Source: Maritalea sp051251695
GTDB taxonomy: Bacteria; Pseudomonadota; Alphaproteobacteria; Rhizobiales; Devosiaceae
DNA length: 64,000 nucleotides
Direction of reading: 5' to 3'
Assembly: GCF_051251695.1 (NCBI RefSeq)
Contig: NZ_JBPOEU010000009.1
Span: 1-64,000 of the forward strand
Part shown: positions 17,583 to 27,106 of the stretch, one piece after another
Numbering within the stretch: position 1 is the stretch's first letter
Layout of the letters: every line of letters starts with the position of its first letter
Notes under the pieces: model-generated
What the model saw: the letters and a program-made list of their open reading frames with translations, nothing else
Told to the model about the DNA's origin: nothing
Databases searched by the model: none
Program-made: the position numbers and the translations under genes

Positions 17583-18071
17583 ATGCGAGCTATACAGTTT
17601 CTCAATTCGCTTTTGCTCAAGGAGTTCGTTTCTACGTTCTTTTTGGCGATGCGCTATTTCTTTAAACCAAAGCCAACGATCAACTATCCGTTTGAAAAAG
17701 GGTATGTGAGCCCACGTTTTCGCGGTGAGCACGCTTTGCGGCGTTATCCAAATGGTGAAGAACGTTGCATTGCTTGCAAATTGTGTGAAGCGATTTGCCC
17801 CGCACAAGCTATTACCATTGAAGCGGGACCACGCCAGAACGATGGCACTCGACGTACCGTTCGGTATGACATTGACATGGTGAAGTGCATTTATTGCGGA
17901 TTTTGCCAAGAGGCGTGTCCGGTTGATGCGATTGTTGAAGGGCCGAACTTTGAGTTCGCGACAGAAACACGCGAAGAGCTTTACTTTGATAAAGACAAGC
18001 TTCTTGCAAATGGCGATCGCTGGGAACGTGAAATTGCTGCGAACTTAGATGCAGACGCGGCGTATCGATAG
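17583..18071 (+). CDS. nuoI: NADH-quinone oxidoreductase subunit I
   Basis: Ferredoxin-like subunit with two [4Fe-4S] clusters (N6a/N6b): Cys62, 65, 68, 72 in CIACKLCEAIC and Cys102, 105, 108, 112 in CIYCGFCQEAC. It has 162 residues from the ATG at 17583. AAGGGG at 17568-17573 (9-nt spacing) supports this start over the longer frame beginning inside nuoH. Confidence 0.97.
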   Translation: MRAIQFLNSLLLKEFVSTFFLAMRYFFKPKPTINYPFEKGYVSPRFRGEHALRRYPNGEERCIACKLCEAICPAQAITIEAGPRQNDGTRRTVRYDIDMVKCIYCGFCQEACPVDAIVEGPNFEFATETREELYFDKDKLLANGDRWEREIAANLDADAAYR

Positions 18072-18077
18072 GGAAGA

Positions 18078-18689
18078 ATGATGACTTTAGAGCTTGCTTT
18101 TTTCTATCTGTTTTCTGCCATCGCAATTTTTGCGGCGGTAATGGTTATTTCGTCACGCAACCCGGTTCACTCGGTGTTGTTCCTCATCTTGGCGTTCGTC
18201 AATGGTGCTGGAATTTTCATGTTGGCGGGCGCTGAATTTCTCGCGCTGCTGCTCATCGTTGTCTATGTAGGCGCGGTGATGGTGCTGTTCTTGTTCGTTG
18301 TGATGATGTTGGACGTTGATTTCGCACAATTGCGAAAAGGCATTCTGCAATATGCTCCGGTTGGCGCAATGATTGGCGGACTGTTGTTGATCGAATTGAT
18401 AATGGTTGCTGCATCATTCTTGATTGCTCCAGAAGTTGCTGGGTCAAGCGCAGTGCCGTTTATCGAGGGCATGTCGAACACTGAGGCCCTGGGCACAGTG
18501 CTTTACACACGTTATGTCTATCTGTTTGAAGCAGCAGGACTTATTTTGCTGGTGGCGATGATTGGAGCGATTGTTCTTACGTTGCGTCACAAGCCAAATG
18601 TGAAACGTCAGGACATTGCAATGCAAGTTGGCCGCAAGCGTGAAGACGCTGTGGAAGTCGTTTCAGTTGAAAGTGGCAAAGGGATTTAA
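18078..18689 (+). CDS. nuoJ: NADH-quinone oxidoreductase subunit J
   Basis: Membrane subunit of complex I with five predicted helices over 203 residues. The start FFYLFSAIAIFAAVMVISSRNPVHSVLFLILAF pattern and the VVYVGAVMVLFLFVVMMLDV helix (pi-bulge region) are characteristic. Two adjacent ATG codons (18078, 18081) could serve as the start. It follows nuoI after 6 nt. Confidence 0.96.
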   Translation: MMTLELAFFYLFSAIAIFAAVMVISSRNPVHSVLFLILAFVNGAGIFMLAGAEFLALLLIVVYVGAVMVLFLFVVMMLDVDFAQLRKGILQYAPVGAMIGGLLLIELIMVAASFLIAPEVAGSSAVPFIEGMSNTEALGTVLYTRYVYLFEAAGLILLVAMIGAIVLTLRHKPNVKRQDIAMQVGRKREDAVEVVSVESGKGI

Positions 18690-18701
18690 TCGGGGCTTGA
18701 T

Positions 18702-19016
18702 ATGATACCAGTAATTCCACTTGGTCACTTTTTGACCGTCGCAGCAATATTGTTCACGCTTGGCGTGTTTGGTATTTTTCTTAACCGCAAGAACGTCATC
18801 ATTATTTTGATGTCGATTGAGTTGATCCTATTGGCGGTCAATATCAATTTCGTTGCATTCAGTGCGCATCTACAGGATATGGCGGGGCAAGTATTTGCAT
18901 TGCTGATCCTAACCGTTGCAGCAGCTGAGGCGGCGATTGGCTTGGCTATCCTTGTGGTCTTTTATCGAAACAAAGGTTCCATCGCTGTTGACGATGTGAA
19001 CGTGATGAAGGGCTAG
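18702..19016 (+). CDS. nuoK: NADH-quinone oxidoreductase subunit K
   Basis: Small MrpC-like membrane subunit with three helices. Conserved features are the GxxGIFLNRKNVIIILMSIELILLAVNINFVAF stretch, with the helix glutamates needed for proton transfer, and AAEAAIGLAILVVFYR. It has 104 residues, close to the usual 100-102. CGGGG lies shortly before the ATG. Confidence 0.97.
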   Translation: MIPVIPLGHFLTVAAILFTLGVFGIFLNRKNVIIILMSIELILLAVNINFVAFSAHLQDMAGQVFALLILTVAAAEAAIGLAILVVFYRNKGSIAVDDVNVMKG

Positions 19017-19020
19017 CGGC

Positions 19021-21048
19021 ATGAACGAAACACTCCTTCAACTTATTGTCTTTTTGCCGCTGCTTGGGGCATTGATTGCTGGTCTTTTTGGCCGGTCCAT
19101 CGGGCATAAATCTTCTGAGATCATTACGTCGAGCCTTTTGGTTCTATCGGCTCTGTTCTCTTGGATTGTGTTTTTGCAATGGACTATGGGCGGTGGCGAT
19201 GCTGGCCATGGAGCAGAAGCAGCACATGGCGGTGACCATGCGTTTGTTGCCGCAGAATCCGTCAAAGTTGAATTGTTCCGCTGGATTTCCACTGCCGGAC
19301 TTGATCTGAATTGGATGATCCGGGCGGATACACTAACAGCTGTGATGTTGGTGGTTGTGACGACGGTTTCAAGCCTGGTTCATATCTATTCAATTGGCTA
19401 TATGCATGAAGATCCGCATCGCTCGCGTTTCTTTGCATATTTGTCGCTTTTTACCTTCGCGATGTTGATGTTGGTCACCGCAAACAATTTTCTTCAAATG
19501 TTCTTTGGTTGGGAAGGCGTCGGCGTTGCTTCATATTTGCTGATTGGTTTCTGGTACAAAAAACCAAGCGCCAATGCTGCGGCGATGAAAGCGTTTATCG
19601 TCAACCGTGTTGGTGACTTCGGCTTTGCCCTTGGCATATTCGCTGCATTCATGATGCTGGGTTCACTCGATTTTGATACCGCATTTTCCAATATTGGGGC
19701 CATGGAAGGCAAAACCATTTCGTTCCTTTGGGCGCAATGGGATGCGATGACAGTCATTTGTTTGCTGTTGTTCCTTGGCGCAATGGGAAAATCGGCTCAG
19801 TTCTTGCTGCACACTTGGTTGCCTGACGCGATGGAAGGCCCGACACCTGTGTCTGCGCTGATCCACGCCGCGACCATGGTAACCGCTGGTGTCTTCATGG
19901 TGGCGCGTTTGTCGCCGATGTTTGAAGCTTCAGAAACAGCAACGACTGTTGTGATTTATGTTGGCGCGATTACAGCGTTCTTCGCCGCAACTGTGGGTTT
20001 GGTTCAGAACGACATTAAGCGTGTGATTGCTTATTCAACTTGTTCGCAGCTTGGCTACATGTTTGTGGCCCTTGGCGTTGGCGCATATTCTGCTGGTGTG
20101 TTCCACTTGTTTACCCACGCGTTCTTTAAAGCGCTGTTGTTCTTAGGTGCCGGTTCCGTAATCCATGCGATGCATCACGAGCAAGACATGCGCAAAATGG
20201 GCGGCATTAAAGACAAGATGCCAGTGACCTATTGGATGATGATGATCGGTACGTTGGCGCTTACGGGCGTTGGTATTCCGCTCACTGAAATTGGATTTGC
20301 TGGGTTCTTCTCGAAAGACAGCATTATCGAAGCGGCCTACGGGGCAGGGACGCAAGCGGGAACATTCGCTTTCTGGTCTTTGGTTATCGCGGCTTTGTTC
20401 ACCAGTTTTTATTCATGGCGCTTGGTTCACCTTACATTCCACGGCAAGACCCGTGCGTCTGAAGAGACATTCGACCATGCTCATGAAAGCCCAATGGTTA
20501 TGCTAGTGCCGCTATTCGTGCTGGCCGCTGGTGCTGTGCTTTCAGGATACCTTTGGTATGATAGTTTCTTCGGCCATGCCGAGCATGTTGAGCACTTCTT
20601 TAAAGGCGCAGTTGTTGTAAATGGCGAGTTGATCGACGAAGCGCATCATGTACCGCTTTGGGTGAAACTTTCAGCGACCATCGCGATGATCATCGGATTT
20701 GTTACGGCTTGGTATTTCTACATTGTGCGGCCAGACGTACCCAAATCTTTGGCGAAAGAACATTCTGGTCTTTATGCCTTCTTGCTCAACAAATGGTACT
20801 TCGATGAACTCTATGACTTCTTGTTCGTTCGTCCGGCCAAATGGGTTGGCAAAGCGCTTTGGCGCGGGTTCGATGATTGGTTTATCGATGACATGATTGT
20901 GGGCGGTATCGCCCGACGGGTTAAGGATGTCACAGCGCAAGTTGTGCGGCTTCAGTCCGGTTATCTCTATCACTACGCGTTGGCAATGCTGATTGGTGTT
21001 GCTGCGCTAATAACCTGGGCTATTGCTGCAGGGGGCCTACTAGGATGA
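19021..21048 (+). CDS. nuoL: NADH-quinone oxidoreductase subunit L
   Basis: Antiporter-like proton-pumping subunit at the distal end of the membrane arm, 675 residues. The conserved FFGWEGVGVASYLLIGFWY helix and the HAATMVTAGVFMVAR and lysine/histidine-containing LLFLGAGSVIHAMHH helices are intact, followed by the long lateral helix and a final membrane anchor. A His-rich extracytoplasmic loop (HGAEAAHGGDHA) is present near residue 65. It overlaps nuoM by ATGA. Confidence 0.98.
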   Translation: MNETLLQLIVFLPLLGALIAGLFGRSIGHKSSEIITSSLLVLSALFSWIVFLQWTMGGGDAGHGAEAAHGGDHAFVAAESVKVELFRWISTAGLDLNWMIRADTLTAVMLVVVTTVSSLVHIYSIGYMHEDPHRSRFFAYLSLFTFAMLMLVTANNFLQMFFGWEGVGVASYLLIGFWYKKPSANAAAMKAFIVNRVGDFGFALGIFAAFMMLGSLDFDTAFSNIGAMEGKTISFLWAQWDAMTVICLLLFLGAMGKSAQFLLHTWLPDAMEGPTPVSALIHAATMVTAGVFMVARLSPMFEASETATTVVIYVGAITAFFAATVGLVQNDIKRVIAYSTCSQLGYMFVALGVGAYSAGVFHLFTHAFFKALLFLGAGSVIHAMHHEQDMRKMGGIKDKMPVTYWMMMIGTLALTGVGIPLTEIGFAGFFSKDSIIEAAYGAGTQAGTFAFWSLVIAALFTSFYSWRLVHLTFHGKTRASEETFDHAHESPMVMLVPLFVLAAGAVLSGYLWYDSFFGHAEHVEHFFKGAVVVNGELIDEAHHVPLWVKLSATIAMIIGFVTAWYFYIVRPDVPKSLAKEHSGLYAFLLNKWYFDELYDFLFVRPAKWVGKALWRGFDDWFIDDMIVGGIARRVKDVTAQVVRLQSGYLYHYALAMLIGVAALITWAIAAGGLLG

Positions 21049-22562
21049 ACATAATAAACAATAACATCCTCACGATCCTTACGTTCCTACCGTTGGTTGG
21101 CGTATTCTTCGTGCTTATTGTGCCGGGCAATGATGCATTGGCCAAAAACAATATGCGTTACATTGCGCTTGTAACGACCACCGTGACGTTCATTTTGTCG
21201 ATGGTGATGTGGGCGTTGTTTGACGCGACGGACCCTGGATTTCAGTTCGTACAGAACCACCAATGGTTGGGCGACGTCATCGGCTACCGTATGGGCGTTG
21301 ATGGGATTTCGATCCTATTCATCGTGCTAACAACCTTGCTGATGCCAATGTGCGTTTTGGCCAGTTGGGACAGCATCGACAAGCGGGTCAAAGAATATCT
21401 GGCGGCGTTCTTGCTGCTTGAGTTTTTGATGATTGGTGTTTTTGCGACGCTCGATCTGGCAATGTTCTATGTGTTCTTTGAAGGTGGCCTTATCCCAATG
21501 TTCCTGATTATCGGGATTTGGGGTGGCAAAAAACGCGTTCAAGCGAGTTACAAGTTCTTCTTCTATACGTTCACTGGTTCAGTGCTGATGCTGTTAGCTA
21601 TTATGGCGATGTATTGGCAGGCCGGCACTTTGGACATTACACAACTGCTCAAGTTTAAGTTCTCACCGGAATCTCAATTCTGGTTATGGATAGCATTCTT
21701 TGCTTCGTTTGCGGTGAAAATGCCAATGTGGCCGTTCCACCGTTGGCTGCCAGAAGCTCATGTTGAAGCGCCAACTGCGGGTTCCGTCATCCTAGCTGCC
21801 ATTTTGCTTAAAATGGGTGGTTATGGGTTCTTGCGCTTCTCGTTACCGATGTTCCCAGATGCGTCAGCCTATTTTGCGGACTTTGTGTTCTTTCTGTCGG
21901 TTGTGGCGATTATTGCGACCTCGCTGATTGCGCTTGTGCAGGAAGACATCAAAAAGCTGATTGCTTATTCGTCTGTCGCCCATATGGGGTTCGTGACCAT
22001 GGGGATTTTCGCTGCCAACCAATTGGGTATCCAAGGCGCGATTTTCCAAATGATCTCACACGGTATCGTTTCAGGCGCGTTGTTCTTATGCGTTGGCGTT
22101 ATTTATGACCGGATGCACACTCGAGAAATTTCAGCCTATGGTGGGCTTGTGGAGCGGATGCCGAAATATGCGTTTGCCTTCATGATATTCACCATGGCCA
22201 ATGTTGGCTTGCCGGGCACAAGTGGGTTCGTTGGCGAATTCCTTATCCTGATCGGCGTGTTCCAAGTGAATACTTGGGTGGCGTTCGGCGCGGCATTCGG
22301 ACTGATCCTATCAGCATGCTATGCCTTGTGGCTCTATCGACGTGTGATTTTCGGCGCGCTCGAAAAAGATACATTGAAATCAATTTTGGATATGAACCCG
22401 CGTGAAATGGCAGTCATTGTGCCATTGATCGTTCTGACTATTTTCTTTGGTTTTTATCCAGCTCCAATTTTGGATGCGACTGCTGCTTCGGTTGAAGCGT
22501 TGGTCTCACACTATCAAGCAGGCCTCACGCAGGTCGGTGCGCTCGTTGACGTTGCGCGCTAG
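21045..22562 (+). CDS. nuoM: NADH-quinone oxidoreductase subunit M
   Basis: Antiporter-like proton-pumping subunit of 505 residues. It shows the FFEGGLIPMFLIIGIWG motif with the essential helix-5 glutamate, the LPEAHVEAPTAGSVILAAILLKMGGYG block and GETNVGLPGT-like GLPGTSGFVGEFL. The ATG overlaps the nuoL stop in an ATGA. Confidence 0.98.
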   Translation: MNIINNNILTILTFLPLVGVFFVLIVPGNDALAKNNMRYIALVTTTVTFILSMVMWALFDATDPGFQFVQNHQWLGDVIGYRMGVDGISILFIVLTTLLMPMCVLASWDSIDKRVKEYLAAFLLLEFLMIGVFATLDLAMFYVFFEGGLIPMFLIIGIWGGKKRVQASYKFFFYTFTGSVLMLLAIMAMYWQAGTLDITQLLKFKFSPESQFWLWIAFFASFAVKMPMWPFHRWLPEAHVEAPTAGSVILAAILLKMGGYGFLRFSLPMFPDASAYFADFVFFLSVVAIIATSLIALVQEDIKKLIAYSSVAHMGFVTMGIFAANQLGIQGAIFQMISHGIVSGALFLCVGVIYDRMHTREISAYGGLVERMPKYAFAFMIFTMANVGLPGTSGFVGEFLILIGVFQVNTWVAFGAAFGLILSACYALWLYRRVIFGALEKDTLKSILDMNPREMAVIVPLIVLTIFFGFYPAPILDATAASVEALVSHYQAGLTQVGALVDVAR

Positions 22563-22571
22563 GAGGAACAA

Positions 22572-24020
22572 ATGGAATCTGATCTAACAAGTTTTGTTGC
22601 TCTCGCTCCTGCATATCCAGAGCTATTGTTGGCAATTGGCGCGATCATCTTGCTGATGGTTGGCGTGTTTTCGAACAAGGATGGTGGCAACACCATGATT
22701 GTTGGGGCCACGATTGGCTTGCTGGCCGTAACGGCTGTGCTGGTGGCAGTTCATCCGGCTGAAGGTGTGTTGTTTAACGGTGGGTTTATTCAGGATGGGT
22801 TTGCGCGTTATATGAAGGTGCTTGTGTTGACTGGCTCTGCATTTGCGCTTGTCCTGTCGGTCTCCACCGCGTCAGATCATAATCTGAACAAGTTCGAGTA
22901 CCCTGTGCTTGTGGTGCTTGCCACTTTGGGCATGATGATGATGATTTCAGCGAACGATCTGATGTCACTCTATATCGGGCTGGAACTTCAATCCTTATCG
23001 CTATACGTGATTTCAGCGTTCAAACGTGATTCAGGCCGCGCTACAGAAGCTGGGTTAAAGTACTTTGTTCTTGGCGCTTTGTCGTCTGGTATGCTGCTTT
23101 ACGGTGCTTCGATGGTTTATGGATTTACGGGGCAAACGCAGATCGACGAAATTGCTAAAGTCATTGCACTTGGTGATCCATCGCTTGGTTTGATTGTTGG
23201 CTTAGTGTTTGTTTTGGCTGGGCTGGCGTTCAAGATTTCTGCGGTGCCGTTCCATATGTGGACGCCAGACGTTTACGAAGGTGTTCCAACGCCGGTAACA
23301 GCGTTCTTCGCATCCGCGCCGAAAGTAGCTGCGATGGCATTGTTTATTCGTATCGTTTTCGACACGTTTGAACCTATCGCTAAAGACTGGCAGCAAATCG
23401 TAATTTTCTTGTCGATTGCTTCTATGGTGTTGGCGGCGTTTGCGGCTATCGGCCAGAAAAAGCTAAAACGCTTGATCGCTTATTCTTCAATCGGGCACGT
23501 TGGTTTTGCGTTGGTCGGGTTATCCGCTGGATCACAAACCGGGGTTGAGGGTGTTGCCATTTATATGGCGATTTACCTCACCATGACGATCGGCCTGTTT
23601 GCCTGCATTTTGGCATTGCGCACAGATCAAGGTTATGTGGAAGACATCTCAGACTTGGCGGGTATTGCGCAGACTAGACCGTTTGTTGCCACCGGCATGG
23701 CGATCATGATGTTCTCACTGATTGGGTTGCCACCACTTGCTGGCTTCTTTGCCAAATGGTCTGTGTTCTTGGCTGCTATTGAAGCGGAACTGTTTGTTCT
23801 GGCGGTGATCGGCGTTTTGACCAGTGCAATTAGTGCATTCTATTATTTGCGTGTTGTACGTACGATGTATTTTGATGAGCCAAATCATCAATTCATCAAC
23901 ACACCAAATGAGTTGAATGTTGTTATTGCGCTAACGGGTGCATTGATCGTGACGTATTATCTGAGTGTTGGAAGTTTCTTGACCGACGTAGCTGGGATGG
24001 CTGCTGGTAGCTTGTTTTAA
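22572..24020 (+). CDS. nuoN: NADH-quinone oxidoreductase subunit N
   Basis: Third antiporter-like subunit, 482 residues, last nuo gene. Typical segments are YIGLELQSLSLYVISAF, FKISAVPFHMWTPDVYEGVPTPVTAFFASAPK and IGLPPLAGFFAKWSVF. AGGAGG precedes the ATG with the expected spacing. Its TAA stop abuts the GTG of birA with no spacer, so birA is translationally linked to complex I synthesis. Confidence 0.98.
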   Translation: MESDLTSFVALAPAYPELLLAIGAIILLMVGVFSNKDGGNTMIVGATIGLLAVTAVLVAVHPAEGVLFNGGFIQDGFARYMKVLVLTGSAFALVLSVSTASDHNLNKFEYPVLVVLATLGMMMMISANDLMSLYIGLELQSLSLYVISAFKRDSGRATEAGLKYFVLGALSSGMLLYGASMVYGFTGQTQIDEIAKVIALGDPSLGLIVGLVFVLAGLAFKISAVPFHMWTPDVYEGVPTPVTAFFASAPKVAAMALFIRIVFDTFEPIAKDWQQIVIFLSIASMVLAAFAAIGQKKLKRLIAYSSIGHVGFALVGLSAGSQTGVEGVAIYMAIYLTMTIGLFACILALRTDQGYVEDISDLAGIAQTRPFVATGMAIMMFSLIGLPPLAGFFAKWSVFLAAIEAELFVLAVIGVLTSAISAFYYLRVVRTMYFDEPNHQFINTPNELNVVIALTGALIVTYYLSVGSFLTDVAGMAAGSLF

Positions 24021-24809
24021 GTGGTCAGTTTAGGTGAAAAGGCAGCGCAGAACGGATTTAGGCTAAAACACGTTGAAACACTAGGTTCAACTAGTTCAAC
24101 CCTGATGAAGGATGCGCTCGCCGGTGCTGCGGGCAATCAATGGCTGGTGGCAGATGAACAGGTGGACGGCAAAGGGCGCCGGGGCCGGTTCTGGAACTCC
24201 CCAAAGGGTAATCTATATTCTTCCTTGCTGCTTATCGATCCTGCGCCCTCTGACAAGATCGCACAGCTTTCATTCGTGCTGGCGCTTGCCCTTCGGGATG
24301 CTGTTTTGGCCGTTAATTCAGGGGGTGAATTGACGCCCGAGCAAGTTGAAGTCAAATGGCCAAATGATTTGATGATCAATGGTAAAAAGTGTGCCGGGCT
24401 TTTGCTTGAGGGCGGCGCTTTGAGGCAATCACGTTTTGTAGTTATTGGGCTTGGGGTGAATGTTGTTTCGCACCCAGACAAAACAAATCATCCGGCCAGT
24501 AATTTGAATGAATTGGGTATACCCACATCTGTTGAGCATTTTTTCCCGTACCTAAGTGATGCGATTGCGCAACGGCTTGCTGAATGGGAAATGGGTCATG
24601 GCTTTTCATCTATTCGGCAGGACTGGTTGTCCAACGCCTATAGAATGGGGCAAGATATGCGGGTGAATACGAGCACTGAAAGTTTTGTAGCGCGTCTTGA
24701 TGGGGTCGATGAGACCGGCAATTTGATTGTTGACCATCAAGGTCGTCAGCGCACAATCACAGCGGGGGAAATATTTCCGCTCGATGTAAATTTTGAAAGC
24801 AATATTTGA
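24021..24809 (+). CDS. birA: Biotin-[acetyl-CoA-carboxylase] ligase, catalytic-only form
   Basis: Attaches biotin via biotinyl-AMP to the BCCP subunit of carboxylases. The biotinyl-AMP loop appears as GKGRRGRFWNSPKGNLYSSLLL, followed by KWPNDLMINGKKCAGLLLEG and the C-terminal beta-domain with TAGEIFPLD. At 262 residues it lacks the N-terminal helix-turn-helix of E. coli BirA, so it should be an enzyme without repressor function. The GTG start directly follows the nuoN stop. Its TGA overlaps the rnj ATG by one base. Confidence 0.93.
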   Translation: MVSLGEKAAQNGFRLKHVETLGSTSSTLMKDALAGAAGNQWLVADEQVDGKGRRGRFWNSPKGNLYSSLLLIDPAPSDKIAQLSFVLALALRDAVLAVNSGGELTPEQVEVKWPNDLMINGKKCAGLLLEGGALRQSRFVVIGLGVNVVSHPDKTNHPASNLNELGIPTSVEHFFPYLSDAIAQRLAEWEMGHGFSSIRQDWLSNAYRMGQDMRVNTSTESFVARLDGVDETGNLIVDHQGRQRTITAGEIFPLDVNFESNI

Positions 24810-26476
24810 TGAGTGATCAATTGGTTTTCGTGCCCCTTGGTGGGGTTGGCGAAATCGGTATGAATTTTGGCCTATATGGTTATGGCGCACCCAGTGAGCG
24901 AAAATGGCTTATTGTCGATTGCGGCCTGACTTTCGCCAGACCGGACCTGCCGGGCATTGATTTGGTAATGCCAGATATAAGATTTTTAGAGGACGAAGTT
25001 GAGAATATCGAAGGCTTGGTCCTCACACATGCTCACGAAGACCATTACGGTGCGCTGTTGGAGCTTTGGCCCTATCTTGAGTGCCCAGTGTTCGCGACGC
25101 CTTTCGCTAAGGCGATGAATGATTCAAAAGCGCGTTCCAACAACTACACAGAAAACTTGCCTGTTGTTACGACCGTAAAGCCCGGTCAAAAGTTTGAGGC
25201 AGGCCCGTTCTCGTTGGAACTGATTAATGTTGCACACTCAATTCCGGAGAGCTGCTCGCTTTACATCGAAACCGAGGCTGGACGCGTCTTACATACTGGT
25301 GATTGGAAAATCGACCCGTCGCCTGTGGGCAATGCCCCAACTGATGAGCGTCGCTTCAAGGAATTGGGCGAAGATAAACGCCCGTTAGCGGTAATTGGTG
25401 ATAGCACCAATGCGATCCGTGATGGGTCAAGCCCCGGCGAAGGTGAAGTTGCCGAAACGCTTGATCGACTGATTGCAGACGCCCCGGCGCGTGTCGCCGT
25501 GACGATTTTCGCGTCTAACGTTGGGCGCATGATTTCGATTGCTCGTGCCGCGCAAAAAGCGGGCCGTCATGTGGTGGCGGCTGGCCGTTCGGTACACAAA
25601 ACCAGCGAAATTGCGCGCGATCTTGGATTGATGGATGATCTTGAGCCGTTTTTGGACCAAGACGCTTTCGGTTATTTACCACGCGACAAGGTTGTTTTGA
25701 TTTGCACCGGTTCACAGGGTGAAAGCCGGGCTGCAATCGCTAGGATCGCTCGGGATGATCATCCGGTTATCACGCTCAATAAGGGCGACAAAGTCATTTT
25801 CTCGTCCAAAGCCATACCTGGTAATGAACGCGAAGTTGGTGATGTTCAAAATATGCTGATCAATCAGGGTGTTGAAGTTATTACCGACAAAGACGCCTTA
25901 ATTCACGTTTCCGGCCACCCGCGTCGGGATGAGTTAAAAATGCTTTATAGTTGGGTAAAGCCAACAACATTGGTGCCTGCCCATGGTGAAGCCATGCATT
26001 TGAACGCCCACCTGAAGTTCGGCCAAGAGCTTGGTATTGAAAACTGCCTGAGTGTGCGCAATGGCGATATGGCTCAACTTTACCCAGTCGCGAGTGTACA
26101 TAAGGATGAAGTGCCGCACGGCCGGGTCTATCTGGATGGCGAAATATTATGTCAGCCTGACGAAAGTGGCGTACGGGACAGACGACGTTTGTCGTTTAGT
26201 GGTTCTGTGAATGTCTCGCTTTGCGTGACAAGCAAGGGGCAGCTATCTGGCAAGCCGCAATTTGAACTTGTTGGATTGCCGGCATTTGTTGATGAAGACG
26301 GTGATTTTGGCGAGGTGGTGGAGCAAGCCATTGCTGGTGTGCTGAAGTCGATGCCGCAAAAACGACGCTCAGACAATAAAGCTTTAGCAGAGTCACTGCG
26401 ACGTGGTGTTCGCTCAGACATTAGTCAGCTTTGGGGCAAAAAACCGCATGTGAAAGTGTTCGTGCATCGGGTATGA
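24809..26476 (+). CDS. rnj: Ribonuclease J
   Basis: Metallo-beta-lactamase/beta-CASP ribonuclease with 5' exonuclease and endonuclease activity in RNA decay. The zinc motif THAHEDHYGAL, then HTGDWKIDPSP and SHP-like SGHPRRDEL in the beta-CASP region are clear; LVPAHGEAMHL supplies the late metal-binding histidine. It has 555 residues from the ATG at 24809, which overlaps the birA stop as TGATG. The nuoN-birA-rnj order is typical of the Rhizobiales. Confidence 0.95.
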   Translation: MSDQLVFVPLGGVGEIGMNFGLYGYGAPSERKWLIVDCGLTFARPDLPGIDLVMPDIRFLEDEVENIEGLVLTHAHEDHYGALLELWPYLECPVFATPFAKAMNDSKARSNNYTENLPVVTTVKPGQKFEAGPFSLELINVAHSIPESCSLYIETEAGRVLHTGDWKIDPSPVGNAPTDERRFKELGEDKRPLAVIGDSTNAIRDGSSPGEGEVAETLDRLIADAPARVAVTIFASNVGRMISIARAAQKAGRHVVAAGRSVHKTSEIARDLGLMDDLEPFLDQDAFGYLPRDKVVLICTGSQGESRAAIARIARDDHPVITLNKGDKVIFSSKAIPGNEREVGDVQNMLINQGVEVITDKDALIHVSGHPRRDELKMLYSWVKPTTLVPAHGEAMHLNAHLKFGQELGIENCLSVRNGDMAQLYPVASVHKDEVPHGRVYLDGEILCQPDESGVRDRRRLSFSGSVNVSLCVTSKGQLSGKPQFELVGLPAFVDEDGDFGEVVEQAIAGVLKSMPQKRRSDNKALAESLRRGVRSDISQLWGKKPHVKVFVHRV

Positions 26477-26498
26477 TGGGTTTGATAGGGGTATCGCT

Positions 26499-26747
26499 AT
26501 GGATTTATTGAGTTCGATCGCACTGTATTTTGTTCTTTGGTGGCTGTGCCTGTTCATCATGCTGCCCATTGGCGTGCGCGCTGCGCATGAGGATGGGCAG
26601 AGCGTTGAAGTCGGTCACGACCCAGGCGCGCCAACCAAACCAAAACTGAAGTTGAAGATGCTTTTGACAACAGTACTTGCAGGTGTGTTGCTCTATTTAT
26701 TGAGCTTGGGGTTGGCCAGCGAGTGGTTGATAAACTACTGGAGCTAA
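26499..26747 (+). CDS. DUF1467 family small membrane protein
   Basis: An 82-residue protein with two hydrophobic helices (about 6-28 and 54-77) separated by a charged loop containing RAAHEDGQSVEVGHDPGAPTKPKLK. The WWLCLFIMLPIGVR start and the loop are the DUF1467 pattern, found next to rnj and proS in many alphaproteobacteria; the function is unknown. ATAGGGG precedes the ATG. It is likely the last gene of the long nuo-birA-rnj transcript. Confidence 0.88.
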   Translation: MDLLSSIALYFVLWWLCLFIMLPIGVRAAHEDGQSVEVGHDPGAPTKPKLKLKMLLTTVLAGVLLYLLSLGLASEWLINYWS

Positions 26748-27106
26748 CGCCTGTAAGTGCTTGAAGTCAAAATAAAGCAGAGCCGAAGCTCTGCTCATTA
26801 GTGTCGCGACAATTCATTGGTCTTATACTTATTAATGCAGCCAATGTTCCTCCCTAGACCTTGTCAGCGAGATGGGGAACGCCGTTTAAGTTTTGGCAAC
26901 CCTCTCATTGGGTTTGGACACTAACAAGGGATTTGTTGGGAGTCATCAACTTTTTGTCATCATCATGCAAATATTGGCATGTTTGGTTTACTGGAACGCT
27001 TAATGACTGATTTTGTGGTTTTGGCTTGATAATTTCGGACATTTGGCGTTTTCTCGCAGCCGAACCTTCAATTTGAATACTCGAGTCGAAAAGAGCTGCT
27101 ACCACT
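26748..27106 (+). other. Intergenic region upstream of proS
   Basis: These 359 bases contain no credible gene. A perfect 8-bp hairpin lies at 26776-26795; the rest is AT-rich with no clear -35/-10 pair. The proS promoter should be here. Confidence 0.5.
26776..26795 (-). terminator. Hairpin with terminator-like tail on the minus strand
   Basis: AGCAGAGC (26776-26783) and GCTCTGCT (26788-26795) form a perfect stem around CGAA (TTCG when read on the minus strand). Only on the minus strand is the stem followed by a T-rich tail (TTTATTTT). On the + strand it may still block exonucleases at the end of the upstream message. Confidence 0.45.
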
